From the NCBI GenBank assembly GCA_023443285.1, contig JAEZVB010000017.1, positions 1 through 28,580 of the forward strand: 28,580 nt of DNA, read 5' to 3'. The position numbers and the translations under genes were made by a program. Below are positions 1-7,957 of the stretch, in pieces (position 1 is the first letter of the stretch; the number at the start of each line of letters is the position of its first letter). The notes below the pieces were generated by a model. That model was not told the DNA's origin, did not search any database, and worked only from the letters and a program-made list of their open reading frames with translations. Origin of the DNA: Bacillota bacterium (GTDB lineage Bacteria > Bacillota > Negativicutes > Sporomusales > Sporomusaceae).

Positions 1-447
1 GCTTTGGTATATTCGGTTTATATTGTTGCTGGCAATCGCCTGCTCCAGAATACTAACCCGCTTGTTACCACAACCTATGTTTGCGCCTCAGCCGCTGTTG
101 TTTTCCTGGTAAGCGGCCTAGTGAGTGATTCGCTGAATTGGGCTTTGCCGCTGGAAGGCTGGTTATCTATTATTGGCATTGCACTCTTGGCAACCATTGT
201 GGGAATTGTGGGCTTTTTTGCAGGCATGAGCCGTATTGGCGCTATTAATGCTTCGATTATCAGCACCTTGGAGCCAGTCATAACTGTACTGCTATCGGTG
301 GCTTTGCTTCATGAAAAAATAACACTGCTGCAAGTAGGCGGCGGCATTTTAATCCTTGGCGGTATCCTATTTTTACAGCTGTGGGCTGGAAAAAATCAGA
401 ATACGCAGCAGGAATTTGCACTGGAAGTTGAGAAAAGCAGCGAGTAG
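1..447 (+). CDS. EamA/DMT-family transporter, C-terminal part
   Basis: This is the C-terminal half of a drug/metabolite transporter (DMT, EamA) membrane protein; the 5' part lies outside the window and the frame is open from base 1. The visible 148 residues show hydrophobic segments separated by short polar turns. The stretch ending in LEPVITVLLSVALLHEKIT is typical of the last EamA helices, where the motif EP(v)-x-(t)-x-L-x(5)-L-x-E recurs. The tail after the last helix is short and acidic. The substrate cannot be told from sequence; family members export amino acids, nucleosides or other metabolites. It is the only rightward gene and converges on smpB. Its stop codon lies in the loop of a terminator hairpin. 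Confidence 0.85.
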   Translation, partial: ALVYSVYIVAGNRLLQNTNPLVTTTYVCASAAVVFLVSGLVSDSLNWALPLEGWLSIIGIALLATIVGIVGFFAGMSRIGAINASIISTLEPVITVLLSVALLHEKITLLQVGGGILILGGILFLQLWAGKNQNTQQEFALEVEKSSE

Positions 448-460
448 GCTCGCTGCTTTT
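433..460. terminator. Bidirectional intrinsic terminator
   Basis: A perfect 12-bp inverted repeat (433-444 with 449-460) has a 4-nt loop. The 5' arm begins AAAA and the 3' arm ends TTTT, so it can end transcripts from either side. The TAG stop of the transporter gene overlaps the loop. It lies between the convergent transporter and smpB genes. Confidence 0.85.
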
Positions 461-487
461 CTTCGTTGACTATTGTTACCGGGCAGG

Positions 488-961
488 CTATTCCTTCTGC
501 CTGTCGCGCAGCGTGCGTTCCATGTCGCGCTTGGCATCGCGTTCGGCTAAGTCCTGGCGTTTGTCATAGGTATGTTTACCAGTGGCTAGTCCCAGTTCGA
601 CTTTGACTTTGCCTCTGGTAAAATACAGCTTGAGAGGTACCAGGGTATAGCCTTTTTCTTTGGTTTTGCCGATTAATTTATTGATTTCAAACCTGTGCAT
701 CAGCAGCTTGCGGGTACGCAGCGGTTCGTGATTAAAGCGATTGCCCTGATCATACGGACTGATGTGCATATTGTGCAGCATGAGTTCGGCATTATCAATC
801 CGGGCATAGGAATCTTTTAGATTAGCCTTGCCGGCACGGAGTGATTTGACTTCTGTGCCGGTAAGCGCAATTCCGGCTTCATAGGTTTCGTGTATATGAT
901 AATCATGGCGAGCCTTCCGGTTTTCCGCCGCTATTTTTATGCCTGCTGTTTGTTTGGGCAT
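488..961 (-). CDS. smpB: SsrA-binding protein SmpB
   Basis: SmpB binds tmRNA and delivers it to stalled ribosomes for trans-translation. The 157-residue product matches the family in length and motifs: an N-terminal YHIHETYEAGIALTGTEVKS segment, then KDSYARI, the HxxPY-type core (HISPYDQGN) and a lysine/arginine-rich tail ending RDRQKE that inserts near the decoding centre. A GTG codon 9 nt upstream (970) is in frame. The GAGGTG ribosome-binding site fits the ATG at 961 better, with 6 nt of spacing. The gene follows rnr, as in Bacillus, where RNase R degrades tmRNA-tagged messages. No ssrA gene is seen downstream in this window. It has its own promoter within the rnr-smpB spacer. Confidence 0.97.
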   Translation of the reverse strand: MPKQTAGIKIAAENRKARHDYHIHETYEAGIALTGTEVKSLRAGKANLKDSYARIDNAELMLHNMHISPYDQGNRFNHEPLRTRKLLMHRFEINKLIGKTKEKGYTLVPLKLYFTRGKVKVELGLATGKHTYDKRQDLAERDAKRDMERTLRDRQKE

Positions 962-999
962 GCTCTTCACCTCGTAGAATCCAGCTAATACGTATATTT

Positions 1000-1028
1000 A
1001 TTGTATAGTATCAGCCGCTACCCGTCAA
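1000..1028 (-). promoter_or_regulatory. Sigma-A-type promoter for smpB
   Basis: On the minus strand TTGACG (1023-1028) is followed after 17 nt by TACAAT (1000-1005), each 5 of 6 to consensus. It lies about 40 nt upstream of the smpB start. A hairpin (1026-1030 with 1050-1054, and 1032-1036 with 1044-1048) touches the -35 box. This may be a weak rnr 3' hairpin, as it lacks a U tract. Confidence 0.65.
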
Positions 1029-1065
1029 TTGCTTTGTCCGCTGCAAAGAAATTGAACAGGGTAAA

Positions 1066-3351
1066 TTACTTTTTCGGTGCTCTGGGCTTCTTGGGCCGCG
1101 CACCGGCAGCCGGCTTCTTTTTTGCCGTAGTTTGCGTTTTATTGGTGCTGCGGCTTGCACCGGGTTTAGGTCGCTTTGGCCCTGGTGCCTGCCTTCTGAC
1201 AGGCTGCAGGGGCTTATCAATATCATCGGTTGCCCGCACATAGTCAATCGTACGCTCTGCCGGGTTGACCTTGGCAACTCTAATCTTGACGGCATCGCCC
1301 AACCGGTAAATGTTGCCGGTGCGTTCCCCAATTAGGGCATACTGCTCTTCGGCATAACGATAGTAGTCGTCATCCAGACTCGATACATGCACAAGGCCTT
1401 CAATGCCATTAGGAATTTCCACAAAAAAGCCAAAAGCCGTTACCCCGTTGATGATGCCGTCAAACTCTTCGCCAACAAACTGAGCCATATACTCCACTTT
1501 TTTGAGGTCAACAGTTGCACGCTCCGCTTCGGCGGCTGCCCGCTCGCGTTCTGAGGAATGCAAGGCAATCTCAGGCAGCATAGTTGATAACTTCTGGCGG
1601 CGTTTGGCGGAGATATCACCGGAAGAAAAAGTCTCACGGATAAGCCGGTGAACAATCAAATCCGGGTAACGTCTGATCGGCGAAGTAAAATGGGTATAGT
1701 AGGTTGCCGCCAAGCCGAAATGACCGAGATTCTCAGCATCATAGCGAGCCTGTTTGAGTGAGCGCAGCATAACTGTACTAATGATACGTTCTTCCGGCCG
1801 TCCGGCAATTTTGCTAAGTACGCGCTGCAACGCCATAGGGCGGATTTCTTGCGTTTTGGGTATATGCTGGCCAAAGTTGCCTAATAGTACATTAAGTCTG
1901 GCTATTTTTTCTTCGTCCGGTTCTTCATGCACCCTAAACATGGACGGAATCCCCAGCCAGTGCATATGTTCAGCTACCGTCTCATTAGCAACAAGCATAA
2001 ATTCTTCGATAATGGATTCGGCAATGCTGCGTATCCGCTTTTCGATGGCAATCGGCCTACCTTCACCATCCAGCTTGACCTTTATTTCCGGGAAATCAAA
2101 ATCAATGGCTCCCCGGCGCAGACGACGATCCCGCAGAATCCGGCACAGCCGTTCCATTTCTTCCAGCGGCCCTACCAAATCGGCATACTTGTCCCTGAGC
2201 GCTTCATCATGATCGGCAACAATCTGCCGCACAATAGTATAGGTTAGCCGGGTTTTTACCCGAATCACACTAGGGAAAATTTCATGATTAACTACTTGGC
2301 CGCGTCCGTCAATTTCCATCTGGGCAGACAGAGCCAGGCGATCTTCACCGGCATTTAAGCTGCAAATCCCGTTGGACAGGCGTGGCGGCAGCATGGGGAG
2401 TACCCGGTCGACAAGGTACACACTTGTGCCGCGAGTTCTGGCCTCGTTGTCCAGTGGCGTGTTTTCCCGCACATAGTGACTGACATCCGCAATATGGACG
2501 CTTAATAGATAGTGGCCGTTCTTCTGGCGCTCAACATAGACTGCATCATCTAAATCTTTAGCATCTTCTCCGTCAATGGTAACTACATTGAGGTCTCTGA
2601 GATCGCGACGTCCCAGTAAATCTGCTTCGCTAATGGTCGTTGTCACACCTTCAGCGGCTTTTTCAACTTCGGGTGGAAACTCGGTTGGTAGATTATTGTC
2701 CTTGATAATGGATAATATCTCAATACCAGGATCACCCTGCTGGCCTAGCACCTCGACAATTCGGCCTTCCGCACTTTTTTGTTTGTGCGGCCATTCATTA
2801 ATCTCGACAACTACTTTTGCCCCGGTTTTTGCCCCATTAAACTCATCTTTTGGCACAAAAATATCCCGGCCAATCCGTCTGTCATCAGGTAAAACAAAAC
2901 CGAAGTTGCGACTGGACTCAAAGGTTCCCACAACCTTGTTATTGGCTCTGGTGACCACCCGGATAATTTCACCCTCGACAGCTTTGCCGGAAACATGCCG
3001 CCGATGCATGCGGGCTACTACGCGGTCGCCGTGCATCGCACCGCCAATCGCATCAGGGGGAATAAAGACATCTTCTAAGTCATGATCCTCAGGTAAAATA
3101 AAGCCAAATCCTTTGGTTGTTGCGGAAAACTTGCCTACCACCAAATTCATAAGCTCAGGTACTCCATATTTGCCATAACGCGTTTTGATAATAGCTGCAT
3201 CGGCTTCCAGCTTGTCCAACAGCTCCCAAAATTGTTCCAGTTCTTTGCCGCGAATACCCATACCTTCAGCCAAATCCTCAGCAGTAAGCGGTTTATAAAC
3301 CTCTTTCTTCATAAACTCCAGTATTCTATCCGCCAAGTCCAACCTATTCAT
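1066..3351 (-). CDS. rnr: Ribonuclease R
   Basis: This is a processive 3'-5' exoribonuclease of the RNB family that can degrade structured RNA, and it works with SmpB/tmRNA. Its 761 residues show an N-terminal winged-helix region (about 1-60), two cold-shock/OB domains (about 65-220, with GFGFILPED and NFGFVLPDD), and an RNB catalytic domain. The metal-binding aspartate cluster is TIDGEDAKDLDDAV at 258-271, and YYTHFTSPIRRYPDL lies further on. A C-terminal S1 domain and a lysine/arginine/proline-rich tail ending KKPRAPKK follow. The start aligns with Bacillus RNase R. The gene overlaps the end of the upstream thioesterase gene by 8 bp. Its AGGGAG site abuts the ATG with no spacer, so translational coupling is likely. 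Confidence 0.97.
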   Translation of the reverse strand: MNRLDLADRILEFMKKEVYKPLTAEDLAEGMGIRGKELEQFWELLDKLEADAAIIKTRYGKYGVPELMNLVVGKFSATTKGFGFILPEDHDLEDVFIPPDAIGGAMHGDRVVARMHRRHVSGKAVEGEIIRVVTRANNKVVGTFESSRNFGFVLPDDRRIGRDIFVPKDEFNGAKTGAKVVVEINEWPHKQKSAEGRIVEVLGQQGDPGIEILSIIKDNNLPTEFPPEVEKAAEGVTTTISEADLLGRRDLRDLNVVTIDGEDAKDLDDAVYVERQKNGHYLLSVHIADVSHYVRENTPLDNEARTRGTSVYLVDRVLPMLPPRLSNGICSLNAGEDRLALSAQMEIDGRGQVVNHEIFPSVIRVKTRLTYTIVRQIVADHDEALRDKYADLVGPLEEMERLCRILRDRRLRRGAIDFDFPEIKVKLDGEGRPIAIEKRIRSIAESIIEEFMLVANETVAEHMHWLGIPSMFRVHEEPDEEKIARLNVLLGNFGQHIPKTQEIRPMALQRVLSKIAGRPEERIISTVMLRSLKQARYDAENLGHFGLAATYYTHFTSPIRRYPDLIVHRLIRETFSSGDISAKRRQKLSTMLPEIALHSSERERAAAEAERATVDLKKVEYMAQFVGEEFDGIINGVTAFGFFVEIPNGIEGLVHVSSLDDDYYRYAEEQYALIGERTGNIYRLGDAVKIRVAKVNPAERTIDYVRATDDIDKPLQPVRRQAPGPKRPKPGASRSTNKTQTTAKKKPAAGARPKKPRAPKK

Positions 3352-3748
3352 CTCCCTTTATAGCAACCATCGACTTACCCTCTGCGGTTACCGTTCCGTC
3401 CGGCAAGGTAATTTTACCGGCTAGTTCATACATTTTCCCCCGTTGACTAACAATCCATCCACTTATCGTTAAATTTTCTCCAATAGGGGTCGGTTGACGA
3501 TAGCGTACTTCCAGCTTGGCCGTAACCGCAGTAAGCCCTTTGGCATACAGGAAACGCGCCATTATTTCATCTAATAGCGTACTAATTAAGCCGCCATGCA
3601 TGATGCCGTTATAGCTCTGATGCTCAGGCCCGGCGGTAAAATTCGAAAGATACATATCATTCTCTTCACGAAAGGTCAGTTTTAGTCCGATAGGATTTTT
3701 AGGACCACAGGCAAAACACCAGTCATTTACATCATTCATATCGTTCAT
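3344..3748 (-). CDS. PaaI-like hotdog-fold thioesterase
   Basis: This is a predicted acyl-CoA thioesterase of the hotdog fold (4HBT/PaaI-like). The 134-residue product carries the signature NGIMHGGLISTLLDEIM, in which the HGG turn and following Asp/Glu helix build the active site. It also has an N-terminal WCFACGPKNPIGL motif common in this subfamily. The frame is open to 3817. The ATG at 3748 was chosen because GAGGTG lies just upstream and the longer form would overlap the esterase gene. It sits 13 nt after that esterase stop and overlaps rnr. The substrate is unknown, and a role in clearing stray acyl-CoA thioesters is only a possibility. Confidence 0.85.
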   Translation of the reverse strand: MNDMNDVNDWCFACGPKNPIGLKLTFREENDMYLSNFTAGPEHQSYNGIMHGGLISTLLDEIMARFLYAKGLTAVTAKLEVRYRQPTPIGENLTISGWIVSQRGKMYELAGKITLPDGTVTAEGKSMVAIKGDE

Positions 3749-3761
3749 AATACACCTCTTC

Positions 3762-4499
3762 CTACTTACCGGCCAAAAATTGGCCAATCTCCTGGAACAC
3801 ATACTCTCGTTCGGCATCCAGGGTAATGATATGGCCGGATTTATTCAGCCATACCAGTTTTTTATCTGTACTTCCCAGGTTATTGTAAATAAACTGAGCG
3901 CTTTCGGGCTCAACGGTATGTTCATTTTTGGATTGCATAACAAGCGTGGGTAGTGTTACTGACGGCAAAAGAGTAACCACGTGGTCGATTAACTGAATCA
4001 AGCTAGTCAAACTGGTAAGCGGTGTCATGTCATAGCTAATAGAATACTCTTCTCCCTCAGCCGGCAAACGCTTGCGCTTTTTCCTGACAAAGTTGGTAAA
4101 CATCCGGTATAGCGGCAATAATTTCAGTTTCTTGTTGGCAATATAGATGGGAGTGCTAAGTACTGCCAGCTTACGTAAAGGATACTCACTGGCAAGTTTT
4201 AGGGTTAACAGACCACCCATTGATAGGCCGACAGCTGCCACATTGCTGCAGGTGCCGCTTAATACATGATAGGCATCTTCGACACTGCTATACCAGTGTG
4301 GCCAGCTTGTTTTCGCCATATCCTCTGGAGTTGTTCCATGACCCAAAAGCCGTGGGGCTAACACGGTATAGCCAAGATTATTAAGATATTTTCCAACCAG
4401 GCGCATCTCAGACGGAGCTCCGGTAAAACCGTGTACTATGAGTACGCCGGTTTCACCACCTGGCAGAAAAAAGGGTTCAGCTCCCGGCATTATGGCCAC
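3762..4499 (-). CDS. Est30-like alpha/beta hydrolase (carboxylesterase/monoacylglycerol lipase)
   Basis: This is a cytoplasmic serine esterase of the Est30/YvaK type, 245 residues, with no signal peptide. The oxyanion-side motif VHGFTG is at 22-27. The nucleophile elbow GLSMGG (91-96) puts the serine at 93, and SGH places the catalytic histidine at 223. The catalytic acid position (Asp193 in Geobacillus Est30) reads Glu193 here, in SKNEHTVEPES. The start is GTG with an AGGGGGAG site 6 nt upstream; an ATG overlapping it is out of frame. An esterase between secG and rnr is a conserved Firmicutes arrangement (Bacillus secG-yvaK-rnr-smpB). Here hppA and an amidotransferase gene lie in between. 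Its physiological substrate is not known. Confidence 0.92.
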   Translation of the reverse strand: MAIMPGAEPFFLPGGETGVLIVHGFTGAPSEMRLVGKYLNNLGYTVLAPRLLGHGTTPEDMAKTSWPHWYSSVEDAYHVLSGTCSNVAAVGLSMGGLLTLKLASEYPLRKLAVLSTPIYIANKKLKLLPLYRMFTNFVRKKRKRLPAEGEEYSISYDMTPLTSLTSLIQLIDHVVTLLPSVTLPTLVMQSKNEHTVEPESAQFIYNNLGSTDKKLVWLNKSGHIITLDAEREYVFQEIGQFLAGK

Positions 4500-4550
4500 A
4501 TAAAACTCCCCCTTTATTTATATTTTTAGAGTGTTATTTGTTTATCTTAA

Positions 4551-5276
4551 TTATTTCCGATTTGCGGCATTGACAAACTCTGTAAATACGGCAAGCATAG
4601 CCGGGTGTTTGTCAAACATAAGCTCCGGATGCCATTGAACACCAACAACAAATGTCGCTGTTTCATGTTCGATCGCCTCAACAACCCCGTCTTTGGTTCT
4701 GGCACTTATCCTACATTCGGGAGCCGGCGCCTTGACGGCCTGATGGTGGAAGCTGTTTGTCATGATCGTATCGCCCCACAGTCCGGCCAGCTTACTGCCG
4801 TTAGCTAACAGTACGGTATGTCCGGCATAATGACCAGGAGATCGTTGGTCATGCTGAACATAGGCTTCATCCGGAGATAAATGTTGATATATATTGCCAC
4901 CCAACGCAATATTTAGCAGTTGGCAGCCCCGGCAAATACCTAATATGGGTTTTGCCGAAGTCATGGCTAGTTTAACCAATTCCAGTTCCTGTGCATCACG
5001 CTCAGGGAAGACAGTGCCTAATTGAGCTACCGGTTCTTCGGCAAATAACTGCGGTTGAACATCGCCGCCGCCGGAAAGCAACAGGCCGTCGATCATGGCT
5101 GCCTGTTCTGCGATTGCCTCCTGATCGGCAATTACCGGCAACAATATGGGAATACCACCTGCGCAGAGTACGGCTTGTATATAAGCATCACTCACATATT
5201 GCCGCCTAGTTCCGGCTAGGATACCGCCTTCCGTTAAAAATAAGTTAGTCGTAATACCAATCCTTGGTTTTGCCAC
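4551..5276 (-). CDS. Class I glutamine-amidotransferase-like gamma-glutamyl hydrolase (peptidase C26, PuuD-like)
   Basis: This belongs to the family that includes PuuD, which cleaves gamma-glutamyl-GABA. The 241-residue product has the oxyanion region LLSGGGDVQPQLF, the nucleophile Cys115 in LGICRGCQLLN, and the triad His216 and Glu218 in VGVQWHPE. The intermediate PERDAQELELV segment is also typical. The start is GTG with GAGGTG 7 nt upstream; an overlapping ATG is out of frame. It is the first gene of the run that continues into the esterase, thioesterase, rnr and smpB, and has a promoter upstream. No putrescine pathway genes are nearby, so the exact gamma-glutamyl substrate is open. Confidence 0.88.
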   Translation of the reverse strand: MAKPRIGITTNLFLTEGGILAGTRRQYVSDAYIQAVLCAGGIPILLPVIADQEAIAEQAAMIDGLLLSGGGDVQPQLFAEEPVAQLGTVFPERDAQELELVKLAMTSAKPILGICRGCQLLNIALGGNIYQHLSPDEAYVQHDQRSPGHYAGHTVLLANGSKLAGLWGDTIMTNSFHHQAVKAPAPECRISARTKDGVVEAIEHETATFVVGVQWHPELMFDKHPAMLAVFTEFVNAANRK

Positions 5277-5328
5277 ATCAGCTCACCTCTTCAAGAAATA
5301 TCTGTGGCATTATATGCAATTACTAATT

Positions 5329-5357
5329 ATTATACCATTGTCTGTCACGTAAGGGAA
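5329..5357 (-). promoter_or_regulatory. Extended -10 promoter upstream of the peptidase C26 gene
   Basis: On the minus strand a perfect TATAAT (5329-5334) is preceded by TGG, giving an extended -10 (TGnTATAAT). The -35 candidate (TTCCCT, 5352-5357) is poor. It lies about 50 nt upstream of the GTG at 5276, between the hppA terminator and that gene. It is the likely start of the amidotransferase-esterase-thioesterase-rnr transcript. Confidence 0.55.
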
Positions 5358-5393
5358 ATTTAGCTACTGCCAACCAAGGATAGGCAAAAATAA

Positions 5394-5422
5394 AAACGCC
5401 AGGCTGCAATAGCCTGGCGTTT
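5394..5422 (-). terminator. Intrinsic terminator of hppA
   Basis: A perfect 12-bp inverted repeat (5394-5405 with 5411-5422) has a 5-nt loop. On the minus strand a run of T follows. It begins 14 nt past the hppA stop codon. Confidence 0.92.
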
Positions 5423-5436
5423 CATTCTTATTGGTT

Positions 5437-7443
5437 TTACATGAAAAGCAGCGGAGCAATGATAAGTGAGATCGTACCGCACACTTTAATCAATGGGTTC
5501 ATTGCAGGACCTGAAGTATCTTTGAATGGGTCACCTACGGTGTCGCCGATTACAGCAGCAGCATGGGTAGGAGTACCTTTGCCACCGAATTTTCCGGTTT
5601 CAATCCATTTCTTGGCGTTATCCCAGGCACCACCGGCATTGGACATGAACAATGCGAGGAGTACGCCGGCAGCAGTTGCACCAGCCAGGAAACCGGCTAG
5701 AGCTTTTGCGCCGAGAAGGAAACCAACCAAAATTGGTGAGCCAACGGCAAATATGCCAGGAAGAATCATTTCGCGGATAGCAGCCTTCGTGCTGATATCT
5801 ACGCAGCTGGCATAGTCAGGACGGCCAGTGCCTTCCATAATGCCAGGAATTTCGCGGAACTGGCGACGAACTTCAGCAATCATTTCGAACGCAGCTTTAC
5901 CTACCGCTTCCATAGTGAACGCGCAAACCAGGAACGGCAGGGTTGCACCTAAGAAGATACCGATAATTACAGTTGGTTCGGTCAGATTGATGACCAAATG
6001 ACCGTTTACTAACAGACCGGTCAGGTTGGGGTTTTTGGCAATCTCTTCACCGAAAGCAGTGAACAGAGCCAATGCAGTAAGTGCTGCAGAACCAATGGCA
6101 AAGCCTTTGGCGATAGCAGCAGTGGTGTTACCAACTGCATCTAATTTGTCAGTGGTTTTACGAACCTCTGGGCCAAGCTCAGCCATTTCGGCAATACCGC
6201 CGGCATTGTCGGCAACCGGACCAAAGGAGTCAACGGCAACAATCATACCAGCAGTACACAGCATACCCATGGCAGCCATGGCAATACCATAAATACCGGC
6301 TTGGCTATAAGCAACAGCAATAGCTACTGTAAACACAATCATCGGAAGAGCGGTACTTCTCAGGCCACAAGCAATACCAGCGATAACGTTGGTAGCGGGG
6401 CCAGTTTGGGAAGCATCGGCAATATGTTGAGTAGGCGGCTTATTACTGGAGGTATAATATTCGGTAATCATACCAACAAGCACGTTAACAACTAGACCAC
6501 AGATAACAGCAATCGTAATACCCATTGCTTTGGCAGGAAGCATCGCACTGGCAATAGCGTAAGTGGCAACAGCAACAAGAATGTTGGTGCCCCAGATACC
6601 TCTATTCAGGGCTGCTTGCGGGTCACCATCTTCACTGGTTCTTACCAGGAAGGTACTAATGATAGAAGCAAAGATACCGGCTGCACCGATAACCAACGGG
6701 AATAATACACCGTTGATATCACCCTTGAACACAGTTTGTCCAATCAGCATGGCCGCAATAGCGGTAGCGGCATACGATTCAAACAAGTCAGCGCCCATGC
6801 CGGCAGTGTCGCCAACATTGTCACCCACGTTATCAGCGATAACAGCCGGGTTACGGGGATCATCCTCAGGAATGCCTGCTTCAACCTTACCAACGAGGTC
6901 AGCACCAACGTCAGCAGCTTTGGTAAAAATACCGCCGCCAACACGGGCGAAGAAGGCAATGGCGCTGGCGCCAAAAGCAAAGCTGTTGATTACAACAGGA
7001 TCTCTAAAAACTATGTACAAACTCGATACACCAAAAAGGCCTAAACCGGCAACTGACATGCCCATAACGGCACCGGCACGGAAAGAAACACTTAAGGCAC
7101 TGTTAAGACTAGTACGGGCAGCTTCCGTGGTACGGGCGTTCGACTTGGTTGTCGAGGTCATACCCACATAGCCGGCAATGGCCGAGCAGATAGCGCCTAC
7201 TAGGAAGGATACGGCCAATTTATAACCGTCAACGTAAAAGAGTATGAAGAAAATAACGATGGTAAACGGAATCAGTGTTTTGTACTGGCGATTAAGAAAA
7301 GCCATAGCTCCCTCAAAAATCGCCTGAGAAATGTCTTGCATTTTTTGGTTGCCCGGGCTTTCCCTCAGAACGCTAGCCATTAAATACGCAGCAAAAGCTA
7401 GCGCCACGAGCCCAGCAAACGGCGCAATGTACAATAAATCCAT
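5437..7443 (-). CDS. hppA: Membrane-bound ion-translocating pyrophosphatase, K+-dependent type
   Basis: This polytopic membrane enzyme couples hydrolysis of pyrophosphate to pumping of H+ or Na+. It is 668 residues long, within the family range, with about 16 predicted helices. Substrate and Mg binding motifs are present: DVGADLVGKVEAGIPEDDPR at 178-197, then DNVGDNVGDTAGMGADLFE, and near the C-terminus GDTVGDPFKDTSGPAMN. The K+-dependence marker segment reads GNTTAAIAKGFAIGSA, with Ala442 where K+-independent enzymes have Lys; this assigns it to the K+-dependent class. Whether it pumps H+ or Na+ cannot be settled from what I can see. It is preceded by a terminator-like hairpin after secG and followed by its own terminator. 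Confidence 0.97.
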   Translation of the reverse strand: MDLLYIAPFAGLVALAFAAYLMASVLRESPGNQKMQDISQAIFEGAMAFLNRQYKTLIPFTIVIFFILFYVDGYKLAVSFLVGAICSAIAGYVGMTSTTKSNARTTEAARTSLNSALSVSFRAGAVMGMSVAGLGLFGVSSLYIVFRDPVVINSFAFGASAIAFFARVGGGIFTKAADVGADLVGKVEAGIPEDDPRNPAVIADNVGDNVGDTAGMGADLFESYAATAIAAMLIGQTVFKGDINGVLFPLVIGAAGIFASIISTFLVRTSEDGDPQAALNRGIWGTNILVAVATYAIASAMLPAKAMGITIAVICGLVVNVLVGMITEYYTSSNKPPTQHIADASQTGPATNVIAGIACGLRSTALPMIVFTVAIAVAYSQAGIYGIAMAAMGMLCTAGMIVAVDSFGPVADNAGGIAEMAELGPEVRKTTDKLDAVGNTTAAIAKGFAIGSAALTALALFTAFGEEIAKNPNLTGLLVNGHLVINLTEPTVIIGIFLGATLPFLVCAFTMEAVGKAAFEMIAEVRRQFREIPGIMEGTGRPDYASCVDISTKAAIREMILPGIFAVGSPILVGFLLGAKALAGFLAGATAAGVLLALFMSNAGGAWDNAKKWIETGKFGGKGTPTHAAAVIGDTVGDPFKDTSGPAMNPLIKVCGTISLIIAPLLFM

Positions 7444-7472
7444 TAAAAACTTCCCCCTTTGACTATAACCCT

Positions 7473-7519
7473 AAAAACACCCCAATCTCCGAAATCAACT
7501 TCGGCCATTGAGGTTTTTT
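7473..7519 (-). terminator. Terminator-like hairpin between secG and hppA
   Basis: A long imperfect stem has A-rich and T-rich outer arms (7473-7486 with 7507-7519) and a perfect CCGAA/TTCGG inner helix (7489-7493 with 7500-7504). Read on the minus strand it ends in GTTTTTA, as an intrinsic terminator would. It begins about 4 nt past the secG stop and ends about 30 nt before the hppA ATG, so it can end secG transcripts or attenuate hppA. Confidence 0.65.
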
Positions 7520-7523
7520 CACC

Positions 7524-7754
7524 TTATTGCATCAATTTAACCAAAGCCATTGTTACTAACGCAAACAATGTAGCAATGATAATTGTTGCCTTTGCCAAAA
7601 TCCCATCAAGTCCTTTATTTTTGCCGCCGAAAAAAGATTCGGCCCCTCCGGCAATTGAACCTGACAAACCGGCACTTTTACCTGACTGCAATACTACTAC
7701 GACAATTAGCGCAATGGAAAGAACACCTTCCAATATCATCAGTCCTGTTAACAT
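7524..7754 (-). CDS. secG: Protein translocase subunit SecG
   Basis: This is a small inner-membrane subunit of the SecYEG translocon. The 76-residue product has two hydrophobic helices (about 5-24 and 54-74) flanking a glycine/serine-rich loop with the family signature QSGKSAGLSGSIAGGAESFFG. The frame is open to 7820. The ATG at 7754 was chosen because it begins the normal SecG N-terminus (MLTGLMILEGV) and has a G-rich ribosome-binding site about 8 nt upstream. It has its own promoter about 75 nt upstream and a terminator-like hairpin downstream, so it appears to be largely monocistronic. Confidence 0.95.
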   Translation of the reverse strand: MLTGLMILEGVLSIALIVVVVLQSGKSAGLSGSIAGGAESFFGGKNKGLDGILAKATIIIATLFALVTMALVKLMQ

Positions 7755-7826
7755 TTCTTTACCCCCCCCATGACTGATACCGTTATCCTTTGCTGCTGCA
7801 ATACTGCATTGCCAAGGCATAACAAC

Positions 7827-7856
7827 ATTTTAACATACTTAATCGATACTTGACAA
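7827..7856 (-). promoter_or_regulatory. Sigma-A-type promoter for secG
   Basis: On the minus strand TTGTCA (7851-7856) is followed after 18 nt by TAAAAT (7827-7832), each 5 of 6 to consensus. It lies in the spacer between the terminator of the glycolytic operon and secG. The -35 box is the right arm of a short inverted repeat TTGAC-N9-GTCAA, which could be an operator or chance. Confidence 0.55.
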
Positions 7857-7918
7857 TTCTTTCGTCAATTATTTCACATATTTATTACATATTTTGCCCA
7901 CTTTATAAAAAAAATAAA

Positions 7919-7935
7919 CAGCCGAATGTCGGCTG
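7919..7935 (-). terminator. Intrinsic terminator of the glycolytic operon
   Basis: A perfect 7-bp GC-rich stem (7919-7925 with 7929-7935) has a 3-nt loop. On the minus strand a long T-rich tract follows. It lies just past the zinc-ribbon gene that ends the cggR-eno run. Confidence 0.88.
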
Positions 7936-7957
7936 CTTATTCACTATTGGTTGCGCC

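Noticed and set aside
1026..1054. Hairpin between rnr and smpB as a terminator of rnr
   Set aside because: It has no T tract in the reading direction and overlaps the -35 box of smpB, so it is mentioned only with that promoter.
3749..3817. Longer N-terminus for the hotdog thioesterase
   Set aside because: It would overlap the esterase gene, and GAGGTG fits the ATG at 3748.
7755..7820. Longer N-terminus for SecG
   Set aside because: The extension is unlike SecG, and the ATG at 7754 has a G-rich ribosome-binding site.
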